Under the pieces are notes generated by a model. That model saw nothing but the letters and a program-made list of their open reading frames with translations. It did not search any database and was not told where the DNA came from. Made by a program: the position numbers and the translations under genes. Positions 6,374-14,737 of a DNA stretch of 14,802 nt are shown here, one piece after another (within the stretch, counting starts at the first letter, position 1; each line of letters opens with the position of its first letter). The stretch is from JBBSDV01 sp038240335 (GTDB lineage: Bacteria; Chloroflexota; Dehalococcoidia; DSTF01; JACRBR01). Location of the stretch: NCBI GenBank assembly GCA_038240335.1, contig JBBSDV010000073.1, positions 1 to 14,802 of the forward strand. The letters are read 5' to 3'.

Positions 6374-7573
6374 ATGGCGAAGCAGAAGTTCGAGCGCAAC
6401 AAGCCCCACATCAACGTCGGCACGATCGGTCACGTCGACCACGGCAAGACGACGCTGACGGCCGCGATTACCAAGGTGCTTTCGCTTAAGAAGCTCGCGA
6501 ACTACCGCGACTTCGGCAGCATCGACAACGCACCCGAGGAGCGCGCGCGCGGCATCACGATCGCGATCACGCACGTCGAGTACGAGACGGAGAACCGGCA
6601 CTACGCGCACGTCGACTGCCCCGGTCACGCCGACTACATCAAGAACATGATCACCGGTGCCGCCCAGATGGACGGTGCGATTCTCGTCGTCGCCGCCCCC
6701 GAAGGCCCGATGCCGCAGACGCGCGAGCACATCCTGCTCGCCAAACAGGTGCAGGTGCCGACCATGGTCGTCTACATGAACAAGGTCGACCAGATGGACG
6801 ACCCGGAACTGCTCGACCTCGTTGAGCTGGAGCTGCGCGAGCTGCTCACCAAGCAGGGCTTCCCGGGCGATGACGTGCCGATCATCCGCGGCAGCGCCCT
6901 CGCGGCGATGAACAGCAAGAGCGACGACCCGAACGACCCCGACTACGCCAGCATCATCGAGTTGATGAAGGCCGTCGATGACTACATCCCGACGCCAGAG
7001 CGCCCGCGTGACCTGCCGTTCCTGATGCCGGTCGAAGACGTCTTCGGCATCAAGGGCCGCGGCACCGTCGTTACCGGCCGTGTCGAGCGCGGCATCGTGA
7101 AGGTTGGCGACGAGATCGAGATCGTCGGCATGGGCGCGACGCGCAAGACGACCGTCACCGGTGTGGAGATGTTCCAGAAGACCCTCGACCAGGGCGAGGC
7201 CGGCGACAACGTCGGTTGCCTCCTTCGTGGTATTGAGCGCGAGGACATCGAGCGTGGACAGGTGCTGTCAAAGCCGGCTTCGATCACCCCGCACAAGAAG
7301 TTCGAGGCCGAGGTCTACGTCCTTTCCAAGGACGAGGGTGGGCGCCACACGCCGTTCCTCCCGGGCTACCGGCCGCAGTTCTATATCCGCACGACGGATG
7401 TCACCGGCACGATCGCGCTGCCGGAAGGCGTCGAGATGGTGATGCCCGGCGACAACATCAAGATGACGGTCGAACTGCACACGCCCGTCGCCGTCGAGGA
7501 CGCGCTCCGCTTCGCCATCCGCGAGGGCGGGCGCACCGTCGGCGCCGGCGCGGTGACGAAAATTCTCGAGTAG
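6374..7573 (+). CDS. tuf: Elongation factor Tu
   Basis: GTPase that delivers aminoacyl-tRNA to the ribosome, 399 aa, normal family length. G1 is GHVDHGKT (19-26), the switch I end RGITI 59-63, G3 DCPGH (81-85), G4 NKVD (136-139), and G5 SAL (174-176). Domain 2 begins near residue 212 (KGRGTVVTGRVERG at 227-240), and domain 3 runs from about 308 to the family end AGAVTKILE. Start ATG 6374 is set by the universal MAKQKFER opening and AAGGAG at 6361-6366; the frame is open further upstream only because it runs through the tRNA gene. It is probably transcribed with the two threonine tRNAs and followed by a strong hairpin before rpmG. GSALA near 173-177 replaces the more usual GSALK; otherwise nothing is odd. 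Confidence 0.98.
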   Translation: MAKQKFERNKPHINVGTIGHVDHGKTTLTAAITKVLSLKKLANYRDFGSIDNAPEERARGITIAITHVEYETENRHYAHVDCPGHADYIKNMITGAAQMDGAILVVAAPEGPMPQTREHILLAKQVQVPTMVVYMNKVDQMDDPELLDLVELELRELLTKQGFPGDDVPIIRGSALAAMNSKSDDPNDPDYASIIELMKAVDDYIPTPERPRDLPFLMPVEDVFGIKGRGTVVTGRVERGIVKVGDEIEIVGMGATRKTTVTGVEMFQKTLDQGEAGDNVGCLLRGIEREDIERGQVLSKPASITPHKKFEAEVYVLSKDEGGRHTPFLPGYRPQFYIRTTDVTGTIALPEGVEMVMPGDNIKMTVELHTPVAVEDALRFAIREGGRTVGAGAVTKILE

Positions 7574-7594
7574 TAGCGAAGAATACGAACGGCG

Positions 7595-7625
7595 CGGCCC
7601 GCCCGATACACTGTGGGGCGGGCCG
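7595..7625 (+). terminator. Strong GC hairpin after tuf
   Basis: CGGCCCGCCC (7595-7604) and GGGCGGGCCG (7616-7625) pair perfectly over 10 bp with an 11-base loop, 22 bases after the tuf stop. Only a short mixed T-containing stretch (TGTCATTC) follows. It is a likely terminator, partial terminator or 3'-end stabiliser separating abundant tuf mRNA from rpmG-secE-nusG. I see no clear new promoter between it and rpmG. Confidence 0.6.
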
Positions 7626-7689
7626 TGTCATTCAGACCGGCCCAAAGGCTGGTTCGAGATGCGGCGGACGCCGCGCACACTGAGGCGAC

Positions 7690-7854
7690 ATGGCGAAGAA
7701 GGACGACCGGCAGATAATCACGCTCGCCTGCACCGAATGCAGAGAGCGCACATACACCACCCAAAAGAGTCGCCGCAACGACCCGGAGCGACTGGAGCTG
7801 AGCAAGTTCTGCCCCCGGTGCCGCATTCATCGGCCGCACCGCGAGGTTCGGTAA
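7690..7854 (+). CDS. rpmG: 50S ribosomal protein L33
   Basis: 54 aa, normal L33 length, component of the large subunit. The sequence begins MAKKDDRQIITLACTECRER, continues with YTTQKSRRNDPERLELSKFC, and ends CRIHRPHREVR. It has two CxxC zinc-ribbon pairs (C14/C17 and C41/C44), the zinc-binding form of L33. GAGG lies 5 bases before ATG 7690 (TGAGGCGACATG). The stop is 12 bases before secE, whose ribosome binding site overlaps the end of this gene. The rpmG-secE-nusG-rplK-rplA order is a widely conserved cluster. No tRNA-Trp is present between rpmG and secE. Confidence 0.96.
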   Translation: MAKKDDRQIITLACTECRERTYTTQKSRRNDPERLELSKFCPRCRIHRPHREVR

Positions 7855-7866
7855 GAAGGTGACATC

Positions 7867-8196
7867 ATGAGTCGCGCCCTCCGCAGACAATCGCTCGTGC
7901 AGAAGCCGCCCGCAAAGGCGCCGGCGTTCCGGCCGGGTGGCGCACGCCCCGTGAAGAAGCCGGACGCATCGCTCGGCGCCATCGAGGCGGCGAAGCACCG
8001 CTCGTCTTACGACCGCTTCGTCCCGAAGTTCTTCCGCGACATCATCTCGGAGCTGAAGAAAGTAACCTGGCCGACCCGCGAAGAGACGACGCGCCTCACG
8101 GTGGCCGTGGTGGTCGTGACACTCGCGATCGGATTACTGCTGGGCGGTGTCGACATCGGATTTAACTGGCTCGTCGATCACACGCTCTTAAGGTAG
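7867..8196 (+). CDS. secE: Preprotein translocase subunit SecE
   Basis: 109 aa, small subunit of the SecYEG channel in the cytoplasmic membrane. The conserved amphipathic region FFRDIISELKKVTWPTREE (55-73) carries the SecE hallmark ELKKVTWPT. It is followed by a single membrane helix from about 76 to 96 and a short C-terminus, the one-helix form common outside enteric bacteria. The first 45 residues form a basic, proline-rich extension without family conservation. Start ATG 7867 is supported by GAAGGTG 6-12 bases upstream and by the tight spacing to rpmG. nusG starts four bases after the stop, so the two are certainly co-transcribed. Confidence 0.95.
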   Translation: MSRALRRQSLVQKPPAKAPAFRPGGARPVKKPDASLGAIEAAKHRSSYDRFVPKFFRDIISELKKVTWPTREETTRLTVAVVVVTLAIGLLLGGVDIGFNWLVDHTLLR

Positions 8197-8200
8197 GCAG

Positions 8201-8836
8201 ATGGCTCGCAAAGGCAAAGCAACGGCGCAGGCCGAAGACGTCGTAAACGGCGCTGAAGCGCCGGACTCGCCAGAAGACGCGGCGATCCAAGCTGGTCGCG
8301 CGTGGTACGTGATCCACACCTACTCTGGCTACGAGAATAAGGTCAAGACCAACCTCGAGCACCGCATCCAGACGATGGACGCGAAGGATCTTATCTTTGA
8401 GGTCGTCGTCCCGACCGAGGACGAGATCGAGATCCGCGACGGTCAGCGGCGCACCGTCGCCCGCAAGATCTTCCCCGGCTACGTCCTGACGCACATGATC
8501 GAGCTCAAGGAAGACGACCCGGAGTCGAGCCGCGCATGGTTCGTCGTGCGCAACACGCCCGGCGTCACCGGCTTCGTCGGTTCCGGCACGCGGCCGGTCG
8601 CGCTCGAGCCGCCGGAGGTGAAGCGCATCCTGCGCCAGATGCGCGTCGAGGCGCCGAAGGTGAAGGTCGGCTTCGTCACTGGGCAGAGCGTCCGCATCGT
8701 CGACGGCCCCTTCCAGGACTTCGTCGGACAGGTCGACGACATCAACCTCGAGAAGGGGAAGGTCAAGGTGCTTGTGTCCTTCTTCGGCCGCGAGACACCG
8801 GTGGAACTCGACTTCCTCCAAGTGGAGCGCATGTAG
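8201..8836 (+). CDS. nusG: Transcription termination/antitermination factor NusG
   Basis: 211 aa RNA polymerase-bound factor that modulates pausing, Rho termination and coupling to ribosomes. The NGN domain starts at RAWYVIHTYSGYENKVK (33-49) and includes IFPGYVL (90-96), WFVVRNTPGVTGFVG (113-127). The KOW domain is at about 160-190 (GQSVRIVDGPFQDFVG, then FFGRETPVELDFLQVE at 194-209). About 32 acidic/alanine-rich residues precede the NGN domain, which is longer than in E. coli but common in Chloroflexota and Actinobacteria. AGGTAGG overlaps the end of secE and serves as ribosome binding site. The stop codon TAG lies inside heptamer array 4, so the gene's 3' end merges with the repeat. Confidence 0.97.
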   Translation: MARKGKATAQAEDVVNGAEAPDSPEDAAIQAGRAWYVIHTYSGYENKVKTNLEHRIQTMDAKDLIFEVVVPTEDEIEIRDGQRRTVARKIFPGYVLTHMIELKEDDPESSRAWFVVRNTPGVTGFVGSGTRPVALEPPEVKRILRQMRVEAPKVKVGFVTGQSVRIVDGPFQDFVGQVDDINLEKGKVKVLVSFFGRETPVELDFLQVERM

Positions 8837-8861
8837 TTTGTAGTTCGAAAACGTGTAGTTC
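8833..8861 (+). repeat. Heptamer array 4 (over the nusG stop)
   Basis: GTAGTTT (8833-8839), GTAGTTC (8840-8846), an 8-base interruption, then GTAGTTC (8855-8861). The first unit contains the nusG stop codon TAG. It reads outward from nusG toward rplK. Confidence 0.8.
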
Positions 8862-8868
8862 GACGGGC

Positions 8869-8889
8869 TGCCTCGCATCGAGCGAGGCA
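8869..8889 (+). other. Hairpin in the nusG-rplK spacer
   Basis: TGCCTCGC (8869-8876) and GCGAGGCA (8882-8889) form a perfect 8-bp stem around ATCGA. There is no T-run. It is the first of two hairpins in the leader of the ribosomal protein genes and could be part of a regulatory structure or a remnant of a repeat unit. Confidence 0.5.
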
Positions 8890-8903
8890 CCTGCATGTAT
8901 GAG

Positions 8904-8923
8904 GCGCGCGGGATGCCGCGCGC
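8904..8923 (+). promoter_or_regulatory. Hairpin directly upstream of the rplK ribosome binding site
   Basis: GCGCGCGG (8904-8911) and CCGCGCGC (8916-8923) form a perfect 8-bp GC stem with loop GATG. AGAGG follows at 8926-8930, and the rplK ATG is at 8937. In many bacteria L1 represses the L11 operon by binding a structured site just before rplK. This hairpin is in the right place, but I cannot match it to the known L1 site base by base. Confidence 0.45.
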
Positions 8924-8936
8924 AAAGAGGTAGCAG

Positions 8937-9362
8937 ATGGCGAAGAAAATCCGGGCCGTTGTCACGTTGCAAATCCAGGCCGGCAAGGCCAACCCAGCGC
9001 CGCCGATCGGCCCAGCGCTCGGCCAGCACGGCATCAACATCATGGGCTTCTGCAAGGAGTACAACGAGAAGACCTCGAGCCAGGCCGGCAGCATCGTGCC
9101 GGCGGAGATCACTGTTTACGAGGACCGCTCGTTCTCCTTTATTCTCAAGACGCCGCCGGCCTCCGACCTTCTCAAGAAGGCAGCGGGCCTCGAGAAGGGC
9201 AGCCGCGCTCAGAAGCGCGAGAAGGTCGGCACGCTGACGCGCGATGACCTCAAGAAGATCGCCGAGATGAAGATGAAGGACCTCAACGCCCACGACATGG
9301 ATTCCGCCATTAAGATGGTCGAAGGCACCGCCCGCAGCATGGGGATCGAAGTTCGTAGTTAG
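8937..9362 (+). CDS. rplK: 50S ribosomal protein L11
   Basis: 141 aa, usual length. L11 binds 23S rRNA in the GTPase-associated centre. The proline-rich N-terminal domain has the typical ANPAPPIGPALGQHGINIMGFC (19-40 region), and the RNA-binding C-terminal domain includes KGSRAQKREKVGTLTRDDLKKIAEMKMKDLN split over 87-118 and ends ARSMGIEV. AGAGG lies 6 bases before ATG 8937. The final residues VRS and the stop are encoded by heptamer array 5; most L11 proteins end soon after GIEV, so function should not suffer. It is separated from rplA by an unusually long structured spacer of 259 bases. Confidence 0.98.
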   Translation: MAKKIRAVVTLQIQAGKANPAPPIGPALGQHGINIMGFCKEYNEKTSSQAGSIVPAEITVYEDRSFSFILKTPPASDLLKKAAGLEKGSRAQKREKVGTLTRDDLKKIAEMKMKDLNAHDMDSAIKMVEGTARSMGIEVRS

Positions 9363-9368
9363 TGGTTC
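9349..9368 (+). repeat. Heptamer array 5 (over the rplK stop)
   Basis: AAGTTC, GTAGTTA (9355-9361) and GTGGTTC (9362-9368). The array supplies the last rplK codons and its TAG stop (9360-9362). GGTTCG (9364-9369) then pairs with CGAACC (9374-9379) around TAAT, closing the array with a hairpin. Confidence 0.8.
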
Positions 9369-9621
9369 GTAATCGAACCGCAGGCAAGGCGGGAGTGCAG
9401 AGGGCGCAGCGCCTCTGCCGGGGTCTGGGGTGTCCCCAGTGCCCCATCTCCAAACACTCTTGCAGAGTACGCGTAAGCCTACACTGCTGGGACGGGCACG
9501 TTGGAACAAGCAGCAACGCGGCACGACGCCGCTAGCAGTCGGTGACGGAGACCGAGGCCCCGAGTGAGGGCGACAGGTCGACTCGGCCCGCAAGGGCATA
9601 CGTCGCTGGAGGAGCGAGAAC
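9363..9621 (+). promoter_or_regulatory. Long structured rplK-rplA spacer
   Basis: This spacer holds many inverted repeats: 9364-9369/9374-9379; GCAGAGG 9397-9403 with CCTCTGC 9412-9418; CTGGGG 9425-9430 with CCCCAG 9434-9439; ACTCT 9456-9460 with AGAGT 9464-9468; ACTGCT 9483-9488 with AGCAGT 9534-9539, enclosing GCGGC/GCCGC (9518-9522/9528-9532); CCGAG 9552-9556 with CTCGG 9581-9585; and GCCC-GCAA-GGGC (9586-9597), a GNRA tetraloop hairpin just before the rplA ribosome binding site. The first half resembles dispersed repeat material. The second half looks like a structured leader for L1. No ORF is supported. Confidence 0.5.
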
Positions 9622-10332
9622 ATGAAGCGCGGAAAGAAATACGAAGAGAAGGCCAAGCTCGTCGATGCCGAGATGCTCTACGAGCCCGACGCCGCGATCA
9701 AGCTCGCCAAGGAGTGCTCGTACGTCAAGTTCGACGAAACCGTCGAGCTGCACCTGCGCACCGGCCTCGACCCACGGCACGCCGACCAGCAGATCCGCGG
9801 CACCGCGCTGCTCCCGCACGGGCTCGGCAAGACTGTGCGCGTCCTCGTCTTCGCGGAGGGTGATGCCGCCCGTCTCGCGACTGAAGCCGGCGCCGATGAA
9901 GTCGGCGGAGATGAGCTGATCAAGAAGGTCGAAGGCGGCTACACCGACTTCGACGTCGCGCTCTCGCAGCGCGACCTCATGGGCAAGGTCGGTCGCCTCG
10001 GCCGCGTCCTCGGTCCGCGCGGTCTCATGCCAAACCCCCGCTCCGGCACTGTCGTCGATGCCGAAGACATGGCAAAGGCCGTCAACGAGGCGCGCCAGGG
10101 CCGGGTCGAGTTCCGCCTCGATCGCACCGCCATCATCCACGTGCCGATCGGCAAGGTGAGCTTCGACGACAAAGCGCTCGAGGAGAACATGGCAACCCTC
10201 GTCTCAGAGATCGTCAAGGCGAAGCCGACCGGCGGCAAAGGGCACTTCATCCGCTCCATCACAATGACCACCACCATGGGCCCCGGCATCCGCCTCGACC
10301 CCACCCCCACACTCGCGATGAAGGTGGGGTAA
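9622..10332 (+). CDS. rplA: 50S ribosomal protein L1
   Basis: 236 aa, normal length. L1 forms the L1 stalk that moves E-site tRNA, and it represses its own operon in many bacteria. Domain I is discontinuous (about 1-67 and 160-236), and domain II lies between. Recognisable stretches are VELHLRTGLDPRHADQQIRG (41-60), LPHGLGK (64-70), GRLGRVLGPRGLMPNPRSGT (124-143) and GKGHFIRSITMTTTMGPGIR (205-224). GGAGGAG sits 6-12 bases before ATG 9622, a strong ribosome binding site. rplJ and rplL, which usually follow, are absent; a heptamer array and a strong hairpin come next. Confidence 0.98.
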   Translation: MKRGKKYEEKAKLVDAEMLYEPDAAIKLAKECSYVKFDETVELHLRTGLDPRHADQQIRGTALLPHGLGKTVRVLVFAEGDAARLATEAGADEVGGDELIKKVEGGYTDFDVALSQRDLMGKVGRLGRVLGPRGLMPNPRSGTVVDAEDMAKAVNEARQGRVEFRLDRTAIIHVPIGKVSFDDKALEENMATLVSEIVKAKPTGGKGHFIRSITMTTTMGPGIRLDPTPTLAMKVG

Positions 10333-10334
10333 GC

Positions 10335-10368
10335 GAGTTCGTAGTTGGTCGTTTGTAGTTTGTAGTTG
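10335..10368 (+). repeat. Heptamer array 6 (after the rplA stop)
   Basis: GAGTTC and then four exact seven-base units: GTAGTTG, GTCGTTT, GTAGTTT, GTAGTTG. It starts two bases after the rplA stop. GTTCG (10368-10372) and CGAAC (10381-10385) then form an inverted repeat, and CGGGAGCGCAGAGGCGCA (10395-10412) closely matches 9390-9408 after rplK. Confidence 0.85.
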
Positions 10369-10463
10369 TTCGGCACAGCTCGAACGACAACACCCGGGAG
10401 CGCAGAGGCGCAAGGCTGTCCGCCGGCGTCCAAGTGCGAGTCCTCCTCATCTTGCGCACGATC

Positions 10464-10489
10464 GAGGCCGCGCTAACGAGCGCGGCCTC
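10464..10489 (+). terminator. Strong hairpin ending the L11-L1 unit
   Basis: GAGGCCGCGCT (10464-10474) and AGCGCGGCCTC (10479-10489) pair perfectly over 11 bp with loop AACG. There is no T-run. Its place between rplA and the dehydrogenase gene makes a terminator, or an RNA 3'-end stabiliser, the best reading. It also argues against a dehydrogenase start upstream of it. Confidence 0.6.
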
Positions 10490-10547
10490 CTCGCAACAAG
10501 CCGTTCTTGCCCGTTCCGCCGGCATCGCTCGGTCGGCGAGGCGCGGG

Positions 10548-10559
10548 TACCCTGACGGA
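10548..10559 (+). promoter_or_regulatory. Possible -10 box for leaderless transcription of the SDR gene
   Basis: TACCCT (10548-10553) lies six bases before ATG 10560, the distance expected if transcription begins at the A of the start codon. No Shine-Dalgarno is present. No good -35 box is visible, so this is tentative. Confidence 0.3.
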
Positions 10560-11366
10560 ATGCAGACACCCCCCGTAGTTATCATTACCGGCGCCAGTTC
10601 CGGCATCGGCCTTGAGACGGCCCGCGCGTTCGCGCGCGAGGGTGCGCGGCTCGTGCTGGCGGCGCGGCGGGAGGCGCGGCTCAATGCGGTCGCGCAGAAG
10701 TGCCGCGCGCTCGGCGCCGCCGAGGTGGTCGTTGTCGTCGCCGATGTCGCGCGCACGCCCGACGTCGAGCGCATCGTGCAGGCGGCGATCGACGCGTTCG
10801 GCCGCATCGATGTGCTGGTCAACAACGCCGGCTTCGGCTTTAGCGGCACGATCGAAGAGACGACCGAAGTCGACATGCGCGAGCTGCTCGATGTCAACTA
10901 CATGTCGGCGTTTAACGCGACCCGCGCCGTGCTGCCGCACATGCGCCGACAGCGCTCGGGGCACATCGTCAACGTCGCCTCCGTCGTCGGGAAGATTGCC
11001 TTCCCGTTTCACGGCGCGTACTCGGCCAGCAAGTTCGCGATGGTCGCGATGACCGAGGCCCTGCGCGGCGAGCTCGCCGGCTCTGGCATCACAGCCACGG
11101 CCGTGCTCCCCGCATCGACGCGGACCGAATTCTTCGACGTACAGCGCACCAACGACGGCCACGTCTCGTCCCCGACGGGCCCGCAGCAAGACGCCGACGT
11201 CGTCGCCCGCGCCATCGTCCGCTCCGTCTTGCACCCGACGCCCGAGGTGAACATGATGCGCATGTTCCGCTTCGCCTACGGCCTCCACGGCTTCTTCCCG
11301 GCGCTCCGCGACTTCGCGGGCAAGCAGTTTTACCTTCGCTCGAAGAGAAAACCTAGGCGCATGTGA
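10560..11366 (+). CDS. SDR family NAD(P)-dependent oxidoreductase
   Basis: 268 aa classical short-chain dehydrogenase/reductase. The Rossmann cofactor motif TGASSGIG is at 10-17, the acidic D62 before the adenine pocket, NNAG at 88-91, the catalytic N113, S141 and YSASK (Y154, K158). The residues after the second strand (AARREAR, 35-40 region) are arginine-rich, which favours NADP(H) by family precedent. The tail after about 235 is basic and hydrophobic (FRFAYGLHGFFPAL, then SKRKPRRM), possibly membrane-associated. The substrate is unknown. I start at ATG 10560 because MQTPPVVIITGAS is the normal SDR opening. The in-frame upstream extension to 10434 would span the strong hairpin at 10464-10489. 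It converges with the radical SAM gene. Confidence 0.9.
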   Translation: MQTPPVVIITGASSGIGLETARAFAREGARLVLAARREARLNAVAQKCRALGAAEVVVVVADVARTPDVERIVQAAIDAFGRIDVLVNNAGFGFSGTIEETTEVDMRELLDVNYMSAFNATRAVLPHMRRQRSGHIVNVASVVGKIAFPFHGAYSASKFAMVAMTEALRGELAGSGITATAVLPASTRTEFFDVQRTNDGHVSSPTGPQQDADVVARAIVRSVLHPTPEVNMMRMFRFAYGLHGFFPALRDFAGKQFYLRSKRKPRRM

Positions 11367-11420
11367 AGCGGGGACGTTCCAGAGCGGCCCGCAGATTGGA
11401 CGGGTGAGGCTCGGACACTT

Positions 11421-11453
11421 GAAACTACAAGCGGCAAACAACGAACTAAAAAC

Positions 11454-11456
<3 letters not shown>
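11421..11456 (-). repeat. Heptamer array 7 (over the radical SAM gene stop)
   Basis: On the minus strand: TGAGTTT, TTAGTTC, GTTGTTT, GCCGCTT, GTAGTTT. The first unit contains the TGA stop of the radical SAM gene. It reads outward from that gene toward the SDR gene. One unit (GCCGCTT) is diverged. Confidence 0.75.
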
Positions 11457-13373
<1,917 letters not shown>

Positions 13374-13531
13374 GGTATGTCACCTCCCAGTGCGCATATA
13401 GCGTAGCAAGTTTGAGCCGATGCTTCGCCGCTGCCCGCGCTTAGCATCGACCTGCGCACACACGGCAGCGTGCAGTGGTGCCGCGGCTAGGCACAGTCGG
13501 CGTGGCGGAACGCCCGCTCGGAGTCAGCAAT
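13374..13531. other. Spacer between the radical SAM and DinB-like genes
   Basis: It carries the excellent ribosome binding site of the radical SAM gene (13382-13390 on the minus strand). GTGCC (13478-13482) with GGCAC (13490-13494) and GGCG/CGCC (13504-13507/13511-13514) are small hairpins. No T-run and no convincing -10/-35 pair is seen, and no gene. Confidence 0.4.
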
Positions 13532-13573
13532 CAACTGTGAACCACAAACGACGAACCACAAACGACGAACTAA
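13532..13573 (-). repeat. Heptamer array 8 (after the DinB-like gene stop)
   Basis: On the minus strand six exact seven-base units: TTAGTTC, GTCGTTT, GTGGTTC, GTCGTTT, GTGGTTC, ACAGTTG. It begins four bases after the stop codon of the DinB-like gene and reads outward. It is the longest array in the window. Confidence 0.88.
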
Positions 13574-13577
13574 CACG

Positions 13578-14087
13578 CTACCCGCGCAGCGCCCGCACAT
13601 CAGCCAGATGTTCCGCCTCATGCTCCACCATGTGCTCGACGATCTGCCGGATGCTCATCCGTCCCGCCTCGAGGTGCTGCCCCGTCCGCGCCCAATTCCA
13701 GTTCACGAGCGACGTCAGCAGGTCGACCGTCTCGGCTCGCCAGTCGCGGATCTCGCGCAGCATGTCGGCGATCGGCCGCTCCAGGTACCCGTGGTCGCGC
13801 GCGTACACATCCTGATCGTACGGCTCGAGGATCGGGTCTGTCTGCGTCGACATCATGTACAGCCGCTTGTGATACACCTCGCATGCATCGCGCAGATGGC
13901 CGACGATCTCGCGGATGCACCACGAGTCCGGCCCGGCCCGACGCGTCAGATCCGTCTCGCTTAGCCCCTTGAGCTCCGCCGCGAGATCGCGCGGCATCAC
14001 CCGCAGCGGCTCGACGAGGTCGAGATGCCCCATCGTCCCCGGCTCGTTGCGGGGATACGTGAAGACGTTTGGTGGGTCGAGTGGCAT
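13578..14087 (-). CDS. DinB family protein (DinB/YfiT-like four-helix bundle)
   Basis: 169 aa, the usual size of DinB-like metal-binding proteins. The diagnostic helix PDSWCIREIVGHLRD (53-67) contains H64, and the C-terminal MSIRQIVEHMVEHEAEHLADV (144-164) provides the HxxxH pair (H156 and H160; H152 is also present). Together these give the three-histidine metal site of the family. Members include thiol-dependent transferases and many proteins of unknown role; DNA damage induction should not be assumed. Start ATG 14087 has GAAGGGA 8-14 bases upstream. TACAAT on the minus strand (14124-14129) is a fair -10 box without a good -35. It is upstream of the radical SAM gene on the same strand, about 200 bases apart. 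Confidence 0.88.
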   Translation of the reverse strand: MPLDPPNVFTYPRNEPGTMGHLDLVEPLRVMPRDLAAELKGLSETDLTRRAGPDSWCIREIVGHLRDACEVYHKRLYMMSTQTDPILEPYDQDVYARDHGYLERPIADMLREIRDWRAETVDLLTSLVNWNWARTGQHLEAGRMSIRQIVEHMVEHEAEHLADVRALRG

Positions 14088-14123
14088 CGAACGTTCCCTT
14101 CACGAGCGCTTGTTCTGGGTTCA

Positions 14124-14129
14124 ATTGTA
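14124..14129 (-). promoter_or_regulatory. Possible -10 box of the DinB-like gene
   Basis: TACAAT on the minus strand matches TATAAT at 5 of 6 positions and would start transcription near 14117, giving a leader of about 30 bases that includes the GAAGGGA ribosome binding site. No acceptable -35 box lies at 16-18 bases. Confidence 0.3.
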
Positions 14130-14221
14130 CGACAGGCACAAGCGGGAGGGCAGCGTCGCATGGCGGCGTACGGTCGAGCGAGTCATGGGCCGAGCAGGTC
14201 GTTCGTTTTAAGACAAGGCGG

Positions 14222-14731
14222 CTAGTGCCGGAGGCCGCTGCCGCCGTCGCGCGGCCGCCGCAAGCGAAAGACCCTCGCTGGAGGAGGCACGTTGCTCGAT
14301 GCTTCGGCCGGCTCGGGCGTTCGGGCCGGTTGCGATGCGGAACGATCCTCGGCCGCTAGCAGCTCGAACGCCGAAATGTGCTCCTCGAGCACGTCGCGGC
14401 CGACGAAACGCAGCAGGAGGCTGACCCCCACGAGCACAACGAGCACGTCGTCGAGCTGCCCAACGACCGGAATGAAGTCCGGGATCAGGTCCAGCGGCAT
14501 CGCCAGATACAACACCAAGAGCGGCGGGATCAGCCGGATGCCGAGAGGGATGCGATCGTCGCGCCAGAGCGAGCCGGCTAGGCCGATCTTGCGCCGCATC
14601 GGCAGCGCGTAGATGCGCTTGATCACCCGCCGCTCCTCCCGCGTGATGTGCCGCCAGAACAGCCACGCCGCGAGGCCGATGACGAGAATCGCGATCAACA
14701 CTCCGAGTAGCACATACAGCAAAAAGGTCAT
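14222..14731 (-). CDS. DUF1232 (YkvA-type) membrane protein
   Basis: 169 aa. A membrane helix lies at about 4-26 (LLYVLLGVLIAILVIGLAAW). The DUF1232 core follows at about 60-105, with the signature PLDLIPDFIPVVGQLDDVLV (79-98). That core is normally a hydrophobic hairpin, so the protein is probably anchored in the cytoplasmic membrane. Residues 130-169 are proline- and arginine-rich and probably disordered. Function of the family is unknown. The start ATG 14731 has no Shine-Dalgarno, but a promoter-like pair ends six bases before it, so a leaderless mRNA is possible. The gap to the DinB-like gene downstream is 134 bases. Confidence 0.88.
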   Translation of the reverse strand: MTFLLYVLLGVLIAILVIGLAAWLFWRHITREERRVIKRIYALPMRRKIGLAGSLWRDDRIPLGIRLIPPLLVLYLAMPLDLIPDFIPVVGQLDDVLVVLVGVSLLLRFVGRDVLEEHISAFELLAAEDRSASQPARTPEPAEASSNVPPPARVFRLRRPRDGGSGLRH

Positions 14732-14737
14732 GCAACG

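Noticed and set aside
7855..7866. tRNA-Trp between rpmG and secE, common in other bacteria
   Set aside because: Only 12 bases separate the genes; no tRNA fits.
8162..9112. Long minus-strand open frame (316 codons) opposite nusG and rplK
   Set aside because: It is the antisense shadow of high-GC coding sequence; its translation shows no family features and it lies over two certain genes.
10369..10463. An L10-leader RNA after rplA
   Set aside because: The conserved L10-leader sequence elements are not present and no rplJ follows.
10434..10559. Upstream start for the SDR gene at 10434
   Set aside because: The added residues have no SDR character, and the extension would run through the 11-bp hairpin at 10464-10489.
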